From Arthrobacter sp. Alg241-R88 (lineage in GTDB: Bacteria; Actinomycetota; Actinomycetes; Actinomycetales; Micrococcaceae), in NCBI RefSeq assembly GCF_900537115.1, contig NZ_UNRG01000003.1, positions 62,001 to 126,000 of the forward strand: a stretch of 64,000 nucleotides of DNA, in the 5' to 3' direction. Position 1 is the stretch's first letter. Each line of letters begins with the position of its first letter. A model generated the notes under the pieces. The model ran no database searches. It had not been told where the DNA came from and saw nothing but the letters and a program-made list of their open reading frames with translations. A program made the translations under genes and the position numbers. Positions 53,581 to 63,073 of the stretch are shown here, one piece after another.

Positions 53581-53608
53581 GAGGGCCCCACCTTCCGGTG
53601 GGGCCCTC
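53581..53608. terminator. bidirectional terminator
   Basis: Perfect 12-bp stem (53581-53592 with 53597-53608) and TTCC loop between convergent BI-1 and galK genes. Confidence 0.85.
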
Positions 53609-53624
53609 AGCCGTTGTTTCGGAC

Positions 53625-54812
53625 CTAGGCGATCCGCATGGCGCCCGCCGCCGGCGTCACCGTAAAGATGTCAGGTGCGGTGAAACCGGCACCGGCGAAA
53701 GCCTGGACGACGGCGTCGCGCACCTTTTGCTCCGCGCCGACCGGAGTGAGCGCAATGGCGGCGCCGCCAAACCCGCCGCCGGTCATCCGGGCACCAATGG
53801 CTCCATTCGCGCGCGAAGCCTCTACGGCCAGGTCCAGTTCGGGGCAGGAGATTTCAAAGTCATCGCGCATGGAGGCGTGGCTCGCGTCCAGCAGGGGGCC
53901 GATCGCTGCCGGCCCCTCGCCCGTGAGGAGGTCCACAGTCTGGAGGACGCGGTCATTCTCGGTGACCACGTGGCGCACCCGGCGGAACGTCACTTCGTCC
54001 AAAAGCCCGGCTGCCTCCTCAAGATCGGCCACCTGCATGTCACGCAGTGCCTTCACTCCCAAAACCTCAGCTCCCAGCTCGCAGGATGCCCGGCGCGAAG
54101 CGTAGCCGCCGTCCGCATGCGAATGGGACACTTTGGTATCGATCACCAGCATCACCAGGTCCGCTGGTCCCGTCTCGAACGGAACCAGGCTGACGTGCTG
54201 GTCCCTGCAGTCCAGGAACACGGCGTGGCCCTTTGACCCCCGCAACGAGGCGGACTGGTCCATGATTCCCGTGGGCGCACCCACGAAGTCGTTTTCGGCC
54301 TGCTGTGTTGCAAGGACCATGTCCTCGGCTTCCAGCCCTGCGCCGGTCAGTTCGTTCAATGCGGAGATGACGGCGCACTCGATGGCGTGGGAGGAGGAAA
54401 GCCCAGCGCCCAGCGGGACGTTCGAGTCCAGCAGCAGGTCAACGCCCGGAACATCGATGCCCCGCTGCCGGAGCGCCCACATAACGCCCAGCGGATATTT
54501 GGTCCAGCCCTTGGCCGAACCAGGCTGCAGGGAATCCAGCGGCACGGTCACCACGCCCTGGTCTCCGTAGGTGGACAAGAGCCGCACGGTGTTGTCAGGG
54601 CGGACGGCTACCGCCACGCGGGCTGTCCGGTCGATGGCGAAAGGCAGGACAAAACCCTCGTTGTAGTCCGTGTGTTCCCCGATAAGGTTCACCCGCCCCG
54701 GCGCCTGCCAGACTCCCGCCGCAACCCCGCCGAACTCCCGGGTAAACCGGGCGGCGAGGTCTTCGACAGCAGTGCTTTCCGGTGCGGTCAACGGGTCAGA
54801 TGCGGCACTCAA
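53625..54812 (-). CDS. galK: galactokinase
   Basis: 395-residue GHMP kinase phosphorylating galactose at C1. It shows the galactose signature GRVNLIGEHTDYNEG, the ATP motif VPLGAGLSSSHA and the third GHMP motif MTGGGFGGAAIAL. TTG start at 54812 has AAGGAG seven bases upstream and overlaps galT by four bases, so translation is coupled. Confidence 0.96.
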   Translation of the reverse strand: MSAASDPLTAPESTAVEDLAARFTREFGGVAAGVWQAPGRVNLIGEHTDYNEGFVLPFAIDRTARVAVAVRPDNTVRLLSTYGDQGVVTVPLDSLQPGSAKGWTKYPLGVMWALRQRGIDVPGVDLLLDSNVPLGAGLSSSHAIECAVISALNELTGAGLEAEDMVLATQQAENDFVGAPTGIMDQSASLRGSKGHAVFLDCRDQHVSLVPFETGPADLVMLVIDTKVSHSHADGGYASRRASCELGAEVLGVKALRDMQVADLEEAAGLLDEVTFRRVRHVVTENDRVLQTVDLLTGEGPAAIGPLLDASHASMRDDFEISCPELDLAVEASRANGAIGARMTGGGFGGAAIALTPVGAEQKVRDAVVQAFAGAGFTAPDIFTVTPAAGAMRIA

Positions 54813-55969
54813 GCGGGGGCTCCTTCGGGCAGGGCTGCCCGAAAGGCAGCCGGGGAGGGTGTTGACGCTGGAACGGTGACATTGCGCAGGCGCTCCGCCA
54901 CACTTTCCGGGGTGGTGTCATTGATAAAGGCTCCCATGGCTGCCTCCGACCCCGCGAGGAACTTGAGCTTGTCGGCGGCACGCCGCGGCGAAGTCAGCTG
55001 GAGGTGGAGATAGCTTGCGGGACGCAGCAGTGCGTCCAGCGGGGCCTGGTGCCAAGCGGAGATGTACGGCGTGGGTGTGGGGTAGAGGGCATCCAGCCGC
55101 TTGAGCAGATCAAGGTAGACGTGGGCCAGTTCATCCTTTTCCTCCCCGCTCAGTGCCGCCAGATCCGGAACCTGGCGGTGGGGAACCAGGTGGATCTCGA
55201 GCGGCCAGCGCGCCGCAAACGGGACGTAGGCGCTGAAGTTTTCGCCTTCCATGACCATCCGGCTGCCGTCCTCGCGTTCAGAGCGCAGCAGTGAGCCGGT
55301 GAGAGTTTCACGGCCGTCCGCCGCGTCGAAGAACTTCCGGGCAGCGGCGCCGAGGACGCCGGCGCGCGGGGTCACATACGGGTAGGCATAGATCTGGCCG
55401 TGGGGATGGTGCAGAGTGACGCCGATATCCGCGCCCCGGTTCTCAAAAGGGAAGACCTGTTTGATGCCCGGGAGGGCGCTCAGGGCAGCGGTGCGCTGTG
55501 CCCATGCCTCAATCACTGTGCGGGAGCGGGCTTCACTCAGGCCACTGAAGGACCCGGTGTGCGCCGGGGTGAACGCCACCACTTCGCAGCGGCCGTAAGC
55601 CGGGCCCGTTGTTCCCCAAGCCGCTTCCGCGGGCACGGTGCCGAGAGCGGGACCCAGGGACGGGAAGCGGTTTTCGAACACCACGACGTCGTAGTCGTCA
55701 GCCGGGATCTCCGATGGATTGCTGGCCGTGGTGGGGCAGATGGGGCACTGGTCTGCGGGCGGGAGGTGGGTGCGGCTTTGGCGGTGGGCTGCTACCGCCA
55801 CCCATTCATCGGTGAGGGCATCGAAACGGACTTCACCCGGTTCGCCCCTGGGAGGCAGGGCACGGTGGTCAGTGATGGTGTCAGCGGTGCGCGCTTTGAG
55901 GGCATGGGCATCGTCGAAATAGATCAGCTCCCTGCCGTCGGAGAGCCTGGTGCTGGTAATTCCCGTCAT
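54809..55969 (-). CDS. galT: galactose-1-phosphate uridylyltransferase
   Basis: 386-residue Leloir enzyme exchanging UMP between UDP-glucose and galactose-1-P. The active-site HPHGQ motif is in LHHPHGQIYAYPYV, and CPIC is a candidate zinc pair. ATG at 55969 (MTGITSTRLSDGREL) has GGACGGG upstream and is preferred over the frame start at 56005. First gene of galTK; divergent from the aldose epimerase gene, so galactose use is grouped. Confidence 0.94.
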   Translation of the reverse strand: MTGITSTRLSDGRELIYFDDAHALKARTADTITDHRALPPRGEPGEVRFDALTDEWVAVAAHRQSRTHLPPADQCPICPTTASNPSEIPADDYDVVVFENRFPSLGPALGTVPAEAAWGTTGPAYGRCEVVAFTPAHTGSFSGLSEARSRTVIEAWAQRTAALSALPGIKQVFPFENRGADIGVTLHHPHGQIYAYPYVTPRAGVLGAAARKFFDAADGRETLTGSLLRSEREDGSRMVMEGENFSAYVPFAARWPLEIHLVPHRQVPDLAALSGEEKDELAHVYLDLLKRLDALYPTPTPYISAWHQAPLDALLRPASYLHLQLTSPRRAADKLKFLAGSEAAMGAFINDTTPESVAERLRNVTVPASTPSPAAFRAALPEGAPA

Positions 55970-56087
55970 GAAACCCGTCCTGTTGGTATCGCCGTAACTT
56001 AACACTATTGTGCCATGGTTCGCTCAAAAAGGAATAGAAACTAACAAAATGCAACAAGTCTGCAGTGCATGCAGCCGGGCCGCGCTG

Positions 56088-56093
56088 TACGGT
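56088..56093 (+). promoter_or_regulatory. -10 hexamer for the aldose epimerase gene
   Basis: TACGGT followed by seven bases and ATG 56101. Confidence 0.5.
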
Positions 56094-56100
56094 ATTGCTC

Positions 56101-57060
56101 ATGACTTCCGATACACCCCACGAAACCAGCGTCGCTTCAGGCTACCGGGCGTATGCGACCGGCCGGCAGTACGAACTCCGCCGGGGAGACGCCTTGGCAG
56201 TGGTCACCGAACTGGCCGCCGGACTTCGATTGTTCAGCAGGTCCGGCGTCCAGCTGACGGAAACGTACGGCGACGACGAAATCCCGCCTGGCGGGTCAGG
56301 GATCACGCTTGCGCCGTGGGCCAATCGCGTTGAAGACGGCACGTGGTTCCTGGACGGCAAGAAGCAGCAGTTGGCCATCACCGAGGTGGCACGCAACAAC
56401 GCAAGCCACGGGCTCCTCCGCAACGCCTCCTACGCGCTGGTTGATGAGTCCGAACATTCGGTTACGCTCGAGGCCACCATTTTTCCCCAGCACGGTTACC
56501 CCTTCCTGGCGCGCCACCGGGTGCAGTACCTCCTCACCGAAGACCTTGGCCTGGAGGTCCGCCAGACGTTGGCCAACGATTCCAAGAAGGCCGCGCCGTT
56601 TGTCCTTGGGGCCCATCCGTATCTGCGACTGGGGGACACGTCGGTGGAGGAATTGGTGTTGACCGTGTCCGCTGACACTCAACTGCTGGCTGACGAGCGC
56701 CTGATTCCCCGCGGCAGCGCACCCGTCCAAGGTGACACCGACTTCCGGGCGGGGCTGCAAGTTGCACTGCTGAACGTGGACGTCGCCCTGACCGGCCTGC
56801 AGTTCGAAGGGGGCAAGGCGCGGCACACTCTGGCGGCTCCGGGCGGAGGGCAGGTGAGCCTCTGGCAGGACGAATCCTGCCAGTACGTCCACGTTTATGT
56901 CAGCACCCTGTACCCGGGGCGCAGCCGCGCGGTGGCTGTTGAACCCATGACCGGTCCCGCCAACGCCTTCAACTCCGGCGACGGCCTCCGCTGGGTGCAG
57001 CCGGGGGAATCCTTCACCATGTCGTGGGGGATTGACTACCGTTCCGGTGCCGCCGGCTAG
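56101..57060 (+). CDS. aldose 1-epimerase family protein
   Basis: 319-residue galactose-mutarotase-fold protein. It shows PWANRVEDGTWFLDGKK, NNASHGLLRNASY with the first catalytic His, LGAHPYLRLGD with the second, and the catalytic Glu in VAVEPMTGPANAFNSG. It interconverts alpha and beta anomers of galactose or glucose, supporting the divergent galTK unit. ATG at 56101 is set by the -10 hexamer seven bases upstream. Confidence 0.92.
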   Translation: MTSDTPHETSVASGYRAYATGRQYELRRGDALAVVTELAAGLRLFSRSGVQLTETYGDDEIPPGGSGITLAPWANRVEDGTWFLDGKKQQLAITEVARNNASHGLLRNASYALVDESEHSVTLEATIFPQHGYPFLARHRVQYLLTEDLGLEVRQTLANDSKKAAPFVLGAHPYLRLGDTSVEELVLTVSADTQLLADERLIPRGSAPVQGDTDFRAGLQVALLNVDVALTGLQFEGGKARHTLAAPGGGQVSLWQDESCQYVHVYVSTLYPGRSRAVAVEPMTGPANAFNSGDGLRWVQPGESFTMSWGIDYRSGAAG

Positions 57061-57099
57061 CAGTTTCCCATTGGGCCGCGGCTGGGGAATTATTAGGCT

Positions 57100-58443
57100 A
57101 TGACGCCAGCCGAGGATCCCGTTTCGCCCGACCCTCAACTTCCCGTGCGGCAACCATCCGCTGCACCGGCAAGCGGGAATCCGCCACTGCGCGTCCTGAC
57201 GGACCGTGAACTGGACAAGGACATTCCCTACGGAGTGCGCATCGCCGCATCATGGGCCTGGCGCCTGGGACTCATCCTCCTTGTGGGCGGCGCCCTGGTA
57301 TGGCTGCTGCGCGGAATCAGTTTCCTCATCATCCCGGTGATGGTCGCCGCCCTCCTGGCCGGCCTCCTGAACCCGGTGGTGGGCTGGCTGAAACGCCGCC
57401 GGGTCCCGGGTGGCGCTGCTGTGGCCATCACGGTGGTGGGCTTCCTGGGCCTGATCGCCGGATCGCTGGCGCTGGTGGGCAGGCAACTGGTCGCGGGCTT
57501 TGGGGAACTCTGGTCCGAAGCGCTGACCGGTATCCGGCAGATCCAGAACTGGTTGTCCGAGGGGCCCCTCCACCTGACGGCCGACCAGATCGATAAGTAC
57601 CTGCAGGAGGCCAGTACGGCGCTGCAGGACAACACCAGCAATATCCTCAGCGGTGCACTGTCCTTTGGCAGCAGCGCAGGACATTTCGCTGCGGGACTGG
57701 TCCTTGCGCTCTTCGTCCTCATCTTTTTCCTGCTCGAGGGCGACCAAATCTGGGCGTTCCTCGTCCGGCTGCTGCCCCGGAAGGCGCGGGCGGCGACGTT
57801 CGGCGCCGGGCGCAAGGGCTGGGCTTCGATGGTCAGCTATGCCCGCATCCAGATGTTTGTCGCATTTGTGGACGCGGTGGGCATTGGCCTGGGTGCGGCG
57901 ATAATCGGCGTCCCGCTGGCGCTGCCCCTGAGCGTGCTGGTGTTCATAGGTTCGTTTATCCCGATCGTCGGTGCCCTGGTGACCGGCGCAATTGCGGTAC
58001 TGCTCGCGCTGGTAGCCAACGGCCCCATCAATGCCCTGGTCATGCTCGGCATCGTGCTGCTGGTCCAGCAGCTGGAGAGCCACATCCTTCAGCCACTCGT
58101 GATGGGCAAGGCGGTGGCCCTGCATCCGGTGGCAGTGATCCTCTCGGTAGCGGCCGGTTCCTACCTGGCCGGAATTCCGGGAGCGCTGTTCTCGGTGCCC
58201 ATTCTCGCCGTCGCAAATTCGGCCGTTCGCTACATCGCCGCCAGAACGTGGGAACATGAACAGGTGTTGGCATCACCTGCAGGCTCGGTGGCTGCCGGCC
58301 CCGGCCCGGACAACACCATTAGGCGTGTTGACCCGCCGGACGCCCTCAAAGGCGGCAAGGACGCCGCAGCCAGCACCGACGCAGAACAACCTGGCGCCCG
58401 TTCCAACGACGCGGCGCCAGGGCCGAAATCCAGAGGAGATTAG
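57100..58443 (+). CDS. AI-2E family transporter (PerM/YdiK-like)
   Basis: 447-residue membrane protein with about eight helices and long hydrophilic tails at both ends. It shows the family blocks RRRVPGGAAVAITVVGF, ALFVLIFFLLEGDQIW, FIGSFIPIVGALVTGAIAVLLAL and QQLESHILQPLVMGKAVALHPVAVI. The family includes putative autoinducer-2 exporters and Na+/H+ antiporters; function here is unknown. ilvA starts three bases after its stop. Confidence 0.9.
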   Translation: MTPAEDPVSPDPQLPVRQPSAAPASGNPPLRVLTDRELDKDIPYGVRIAASWAWRLGLILLVGGALVWLLRGISFLIIPVMVAALLAGLLNPVVGWLKRRRVPGGAAVAITVVGFLGLIAGSLALVGRQLVAGFGELWSEALTGIRQIQNWLSEGPLHLTADQIDKYLQEASTALQDNTSNILSGALSFGSSAGHFAAGLVLALFVLIFFLLEGDQIWAFLVRLLPRKARAATFGAGRKGWASMVSYARIQMFVAFVDAVGIGLGAAIIGVPLALPLSVLVFIGSFIPIVGALVTGAIAVLLALVANGPINALVMLGIVLLVQQLESHILQPLVMGKAVALHPVAVILSVAAGSYLAGIPGALFSVPILAVANSAVRYIAARTWEHEQVLASPAGSVAAGPGPDNTIRRVDPPDALKGGKDAAASTDAEQPGARSNDAAPGPKSRGD

Positions 58444-58446
58444 TCC

Positions 58447-59685
58447 GTGAACATCCTTGAAACCCTTCCCGTCACGCTGGACGATGTCCTGGAGGCGCAG
58501 AAGCTGCTCGACGGGATTATTGCGCGGACGCCGGTGGAATCATCACGGGCGCTGGGTGCCCTCGTCGGCGGGGACGTCTACTTCAAGTGCGAAAACCTCC
58601 AGCGGGCGGGATCTTTCAAGGTCCGCGGCGCCTACGTGCGGATGGCGCGGCTGTCCCCGGAAGAGAAAAAGCGCGGCGTAGTGGCCGCGTCCGCAGGCAA
58701 CCACGCCCAGGGTGTGGCCGTAGCAGCCAAGAGCCTCGGGATCAAAGCCCGCATCTACATGCCCCTGGGAGTAGCCCTGCCGAAACTGGCTGCCACCCGC
58801 AGCCACGGGGCAGAAGTTATCCTGCACGGGCACAATGTCGACGAAGCGCTCGCCGAAGCCCAGCGCTACAGCAACGAAACCGGAACTGTCTTCGTCCACC
58901 CGTTCGACAACGTGGACGTCGTCGCAGGCCAAGGCACGCTGGGACTCGAAATCCTGGAGCAGGTACCCAACGTGGACACCGTGCTGATGGGCGTAGGCGG
59001 TGGGGGACTCCTGGCGGGTGTCGCCGTCGCCATCAAAGCCCGGGCCCGGGAACTGGGCCGGGAGATCCGTATCATCGGCGTGCAGGCGGAAAATGCCGCC
59101 GCATACCCGCCCTCGCTCGCTGCCGATGCACTCGTTCCGTTGAAAAAGGTGTCCACCATGGCCGACGGCATTGCCGTCGGCCGCCCGGGGCAGCTTCCCT
59201 TCAGCATCATCCGTGAACTGGTGGACGACGTCGTAACGGTCAGCGAAGACTCCCTCGCGCGTGCGCTGATTTTCCTCCTGGAGCGCGCGAAGATGGTGGT
59301 GGAGCCTGCGGGCGCTGTAGGTGTGGCCGCACTTATGGACGGCAAGATCGAGAACCCGGGCACCACGGCCGTGGTCCTCTCGGGCGGCAACATCGACCCC
59401 ATGCTGATGCTTAAAGTCATCCAGCGGGGTCTCTCCGCCGCTGGACGTTACATGACCGTCCGCATGATGCTGGACGACAGGCCGGGTTCGCTTGCCACCA
59501 TCGCCCGGATCATCGCCGAGAACGACGCAAACGTCACCGGGCTGGACCATACCCGGGTGGGCGGGTCGATCAGCATGGGCGACGTCTCCATCACCGTCAA
59601 CCTGGAAACCAAGGGCCACGAGCACTGCGAGCAGGTCCTGGGCGCGCTCCGCGCCGAGGGTTTCCAGCCGATCGTGGTGCACTAG
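58447..59685 (+). CDS. ilvA: threonine ammonia-lyase
   Basis: 412-residue PLP enzyme deaminating threonine to 2-oxobutyrate, first step of isoleucine synthesis. The PLP lysine is K58 in RAGSFKVRGAY; it also shows SAGNHAQGVA, the phosphate loop VGVGGGGLLAGVA and one C-terminal ACT domain (RMMLDDRPGSLATIARII). Length and a single ACT domain fit the short actinobacterial form. GTG start with AGGAG upstream, three bases after the AI-2E family gene. Confidence 0.95.
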   Translation: MNILETLPVTLDDVLEAQKLLDGIIARTPVESSRALGALVGGDVYFKCENLQRAGSFKVRGAYVRMARLSPEEKKRGVVAASAGNHAQGVAVAAKSLGIKARIYMPLGVALPKLAATRSHGAEVILHGHNVDEALAEAQRYSNETGTVFVHPFDNVDVVAGQGTLGLEILEQVPNVDTVLMGVGGGGLLAGVAVAIKARARELGREIRIIGVQAENAAAYPPSLAADALVPLKKVSTMADGIAVGRPGQLPFSIIRELVDDVVTVSEDSLARALIFLLERAKMVVEPAGAVGVAALMDGKIENPGTTAVVLSGGNIDPMLMLKVIQRGLSAAGRYMTVRMMLDDRPGSLATIARIIAENDANVTGLDHTRVGGSISMGDVSITVNLETKGHEHCEQVLGALRAEGFQPIVVH

Positions 59686-59693
59686 GACGCGCC

Positions 59694-60311
59694 ATGGCCG
59701 GAGTGACGGGAAGCGGAGGCTGGGAGCGGCGGACCATTGCCGCCCGGGCAAAAGGCGGACTGCTGGTGCTGGGCGGCTTTGTGGCTCTCCTGTTCGCCAT
59801 AGAACTGTTCAACGCGCTGATGCTGCGTTCGCTGAACCGCACGTTCGGCCTGCGGCCCAGAAGCGCCGACGGGCTGCTGGACATCTTCACCTTCCCGCTC
59901 CTGCACGCCAACCTGAACCACTTGCTGTCCAACAGCCTGCCGCTGGTAATTTTCGGCTTCCTGGTCTTCCTCTCCGGACTCCGGGTCTTCCTGACGGCGT
60001 TGGCCTTCAGCTGGCTCGGATCGGGGCTGACGGTCTGGCTGATCGGGAACGGCGGCATCACCGTGGGCGCTTCCGGCCTGGTCTTCGGACTGTTCTCTTT
60101 CCTGCTGGTCCGGGGCTTTTTCAACCGCAGCTGGCGGCAGATCCTGCTGGCCGTTGTGCTGTTTATGGGCTACGGCAGCATCCTGCTCGGCGTCCTCCCG
60201 CTGGTTTCGGGCTTCGTCTCCTGGCAGGCACATCTCGGCGGCGCAGCCGGGGGAGTGGTGGCCGCGCTGCTCCTGCGGCCGCGCAAAGATGCAGCAGACA
60301 CCAGGTTCTGA
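59694..60311 (+). CDS. rhomboid family intramembrane serine protease
   Basis: 205-residue six-helix membrane protease. The catalytic serine is S127 in GITVGASGLVFG, the catalytic histidine H180 in WQAHLGGAAGG, and the first-helix HANLNHLLSNSLPL supplies oxyanion-region residues. It cleaves transmembrane helices of other proteins; targets unknown. It begins eight bases after ilvA, so it is probably in the same transcript. Confidence 0.92.
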   Translation: MAGVTGSGGWERRTIAARAKGGLLVLGGFVALLFAIELFNALMLRSLNRTFGLRPRSADGLLDIFTFPLLHANLNHLLSNSLPLVIFGFLVFLSGLRVFLTALAFSWLGSGLTVWLIGNGGITVGASGLVFGLFSFLLVRGFFNRSWRQILLAVVLFMGYGSILLGVLPLVSGFVSWQAHLGGAAGGVVAALLLRPRKDAADTRF

Positions 60312-60340
60312 CCTCCGCCCGGAGCCTTCCCCATTAAAGT

Positions 60341-60376
60341 GAAACGCTGGCCGTCCTTCCGGACGGCCAGCGTTTC
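60341..60376. terminator. bidirectional terminator
   Basis: Perfect 16-bp stem (60341-60356 with 60361-60376) and TTCC loop, T-rich downstream, between convergent rhomboid and greA genes. Confidence 0.9.
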
Positions 60377-60390
60377 TTTAAGGCCTGCGC

Positions 60391-60885
60391 CTATGCCGCG
60401 TACGGCTTGGCGGAAAGGATCTCCACTTTGATGTCCTTGCCGTTGGGCGCCGTGTAGCTCAACGTGTCGCCTTCCTTGTGCCCAAGGATGGCGGCACCCA
60501 GCGGAGACTTCTCGCTGAAGACGTCAAGATCGGAATCGCCCGCGATCTCGCGGGAACCGAGCAGGAAGGTTTCTTCGTCACCGGCAATCCTGGCGACGAC
60601 GATCATGCCGGGCTCCACGATTCCGTCATCTGCCGGAGACTCGCCAACGTGGGCGTCCCGAAGCAGGGCCGTCAGTTGGCGGATACGGGCCTCGATCTTG
60701 CCCTGCTCCTCCTTGGCCGCGTGGTAGCCGCCGTTTTCCTTGAGGTCACCCTCTTGCCGGGCTGATTCAATTTTCTGGACGATCTCCGCCCGGCCGGCGC
60801 CGGAAAGGTGGTCCAGCTCTGCCTTCAGGCGGTCAAAAGCTTCCTGGGTAAGCCAGGCTGCAGCTGCGCTGTTGGTGGTAGACAC
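60391..60885 (-). CDS. greA: transcription elongation factor GreA
   Basis: 164-residue factor that rescues backtracked RNA polymerase. The N-terminal coiled coil carries the acidic tip (ARQEGDLKENGGYHAAKEEQGKIEARI), followed by the C-terminal FKBP-like domain with SPLGAAILGHKEGDTL. GTG at 60885 has GAGGAG upstream; the longer frame to 60915 is not used. Same neighbourhood as mycobacterial greA (Rv1080c). Confidence 0.96.
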   Translation of the reverse strand: MSTTNSAAAAWLTQEAFDRLKAELDHLSGAGRAEIVQKIESARQEGDLKENGGYHAAKEEQGKIEARIRQLTALLRDAHVGESPADDGIVEPGMIVVARIAGDEETFLLGSREIAGDSDLDVFSEKSPLGAAILGHKEGDTLSYTAPNGKDIKVEILSAKPYAA

Positions 60886-61027
60886 GGACTTCTCCTCTAA
60901 TGGTCCTACATGCAAAAGACCCCGCCACGGTGGCCACTTGTGGAACAGTAACCAGCTCAGCGGGGTAAAGGTATTGCTCCATTGTAGTCAATCCTGTGGA
61001 TTTAACCCAACAAGCAAGCGGCGCGCA

Positions 61028-61495
61028 TCACATCTTCTGCCCGGAGTCACCGGGAATCCAGCAGCTGTCCACCACGCCGGATACGGACTGTGACTCGGTC
61101 CTGACCGGGACCCGCTGCGAGACTGTCCGCCCGCCGTCGGCTGTTCCATCTGCCTCCGAAGGAGGAATGTCCACAACCTTCCACCCCACCACGGCGTATT
61201 TGGAATCCAGCGCCTTGATGGCGCACTGCACGAAGGTTCCAGGTTCCCGGGTCACCTGGAAGTCCACCTCGGCCAGCGTGGCGTCCGTGGTGACATAGCC
61301 GATGTCCTTGAAGCTCACCTCGGTGAGGGAATTCGACGTGGAAACCCAGGCCATAAAACCGATCCCCGCGGCCAGCGCGGCGCCTCCGATAGTGCGCCTG
61401 GCGGCAGGGGAGAGCCGGCGCTTTTTAGCACCATAACGATTGGCTAGGCTAGTGTTCGCGGGCTCGGAATGGGCCGGCTGGTCCGGGGAAGTCAC
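61028..61495 (-). CDS. DUF4307 membrane protein
   Basis: 155 residues: basic cytoplasmic start, one transmembrane helix (about 37-55, GGAALAAGIGFMAWVS) and an extracytoplasmic domain with two cysteines (FVQCAIKALDSKYAVVGWKVVDIP and VDSCWIPG) that could form a disulfide. Such proteins lie between greA and mca in actinobacteria; function unknown. GTG start is supported by TAAACT six bases upstream. Confidence 0.85.
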   Translation of the reverse strand: MTSPDQPAHSEPANTSLANRYGAKKRRLSPAARRTIGGAALAAGIGFMAWVSTSNSLTEVSFKDIGYVTTDATLAEVDFQVTREPGTFVQCAIKALDSKYAVVGWKVVDIPPSEADGTADGGRTVSQRVPVRTESQSVSGVVDSCWIPGDSGQKM

Positions 61496-61501
61496 CAGAC
61501 C

Positions 61502-61507
61502 AGTTTA
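61502..61507 (-). promoter_or_regulatory. -10 hexamer for the DUF4307 gene
   Basis: On the minus strand TAAACT is followed by six bases and GTG at 61495. Confidence 0.5.
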
Positions 61508-61624
61508 GTGCCCCTTCCGGCGGAGCTTTCCCGGCCGGCGGCATAGCAGGCCTTGCAGTCCCCGCCCGTTCAGCAACCGTTCAGCAGCCACACGCCGCAA
61601 TGAAGAATAAGGAGCCGTCCTTCG

Positions 61625-62530
61625 ATGACAGCGTCCAGTAACTCCCACGCACCGCTCCGGCTGCTCGCCGTCCATGCCCACCCCGACGACGAGTCCAGCA
61701 AGGGTGCGGCCACGATGGCCATGTACGCGGCGTCGGGGGTGGAGGTGATGGTGGCCACCTGCACGGACGGCTCACGCGGGGACATCCAGAACCCCGCGGT
61801 GGAAGGCGAGCCTCATCCCAAACGGGACATGGCGGGGGCCCGGCGCCTGGAGATGGAACGGGCAGCCCGGATCCTGGGGATCAAGCAGCGGTGGCTGGGC
61901 TTTGTGGATTCGGGCCTGCCCGAAGGTGATCCGCTTCCGCCCCTGCCGGCCGGGTCCTTCGCCACCCTGCCGCTGCACCATGCGGCCGCCCCGCTGGTGC
62001 GGCTGGTCCGCTCCTTCAAGCCCCACGTCATCCTCAGCTATGACGAGAACGGCGGCTATCCGCACCCGGACCACATCATGGCGCACCGGGTTGCCGTTGA
62101 GGCTTTTGACGCGGCCGGTGATCCTGCCCGTTATCCGGACGCCGGCGAACCCTGGGAACCGGGCAAGCTGTACTACGACCGCGCCTTCAGTCCGGAACGA
62201 TTCCGCGCGCTGCATTTCGCCCTCGAGGAAGCGGGCCTCCAGTCCCCTTACGCCGAGCGGCTCGCGGCATGGCTGGAGTCCGACGCCGAAGGCCACACTC
62301 CGCCGCCGGCCCCCCACCCCACCACCACGCAGGTGGACTGCGGAGACTTTTTCGAAGTGCGCGACGACGCCCTGCGGGCGCACCGTACACAGGTGGATCC
62401 GCTGGGGTTCTTTTTTGCCGTATCTCCGGAAATGCAGCGCCGGGCGTGGCCTTGGGAAGATTACTCACTCATCCGGTCGCGGGTGCCGTCCGAGCTCCCG
62501 GAGAAGGACCTGTTCGCGGGGCTAAGATAG
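61625..62530 (+). CDS. mca: mycothiol S-conjugate amidase
   Basis: 301-residue zinc amidase of the LmbE/PIG-L fold that cleaves mycothiol conjugates, releasing mercapturic acids for export. It shows AHPDDESSKG with zinc ligands, CTDGSRGDIQNP, and SYDENGGYPHPDHIMAHR with the third ligand His, the Mca pattern rather than MshB. Its presence marks the host as a mycothiol user. AAGGAG precedes the ATG by ten bases. Confidence 0.95.
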   Translation: MTASSNSHAPLRLLAVHAHPDDESSKGAATMAMYAASGVEVMVATCTDGSRGDIQNPAVEGEPHPKRDMAGARRLEMERAARILGIKQRWLGFVDSGLPEGDPLPPLPAGSFATLPLHHAAAPLVRLVRSFKPHVILSYDENGGYPHPDHIMAHRVAVEAFDAAGDPARYPDAGEPWEPGKLYYDRAFSPERFRALHFALEEAGLQSPYAERLAAWLESDAEGHTPPPAPHPTTTQVDCGDFFEVRDDALRAHRTQVDPLGFFFAVSPEMQRRAWPWEDYSLIRSRVPSELPEKDLFAGLR

Positions 62531-62627
62531 AAGCGGCAGGCATTTCTATGCCGTGTAGAAGATGCGCCCGGATCCGGGCCGCCGAATTTGCTGCCTGCTG
62601 ACACCCGTTCCATAGAAGGTATTCAAC

Positions 62628-62999
62628 GTGCAACGTCTGCTCCTCAGCCTGGCTACCACCCCCTCGCCCCTGCCCACGCCCTCCTTGCGTGAGGGCATCT
62701 CCGAGGACCAGGTAACGCCGGGCCTCCTGGGCTTCATCATGACGGCTTTCTTTGTGGTAGCCACGGCCCTGCTGATCGTTGATATGGTGCGCCGCATCCG
62801 CCGGGTCCGTTACCGGGCCCAGGTGGAGGAGGAGCGCATTGCCGCGGCAGCTGCCGCCGACATTGAAGCGGCGGAGGCTGCAGAGGCGGATTCCGGACCG
62901 GCGGGGCCTGCTGCCGGTGCCGGTTCAGCTGCCAACGACTCCTACCAGGGCCCGGCCGACGGCGGCGCGGACGCTGATCCGGGAAACCGCCGGCACTAG
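62628..62999 (+). CDS. small single-pass membrane protein
   Basis: 123 residues: short N-terminal Pro/Ser segment outside, one transmembrane helix (about 30-52, GLLGFIMTAFFVVATALLIV), a basic patch RRIRRVRYRAQ and an Ala/Glu-rich then Gly/Asp-rich tail. It occupies the position of Rv1083 after mca in mycobacteria; function unknown. GTG start with GAAGG eight bases upstream. Confidence 0.82.
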   Translation: MQRLLLSLATTPSPLPTPSLREGISEDQVTPGLLGFIMTAFFVVATALLIVDMVRRIRRVRYRAQVEEERIAAAAAADIEAAEAAEADSGPAGPAAGAGSAANDSYQGPADGGADADPGNRRH

Positions 63000-63073
63000 G
63001 TCTCCCGGGCTCCTCCAAGGCCTTATCCGGCCCTTGATGCCGCCTGGCAGGTTCCGGACAGCCCCTGGCAGCG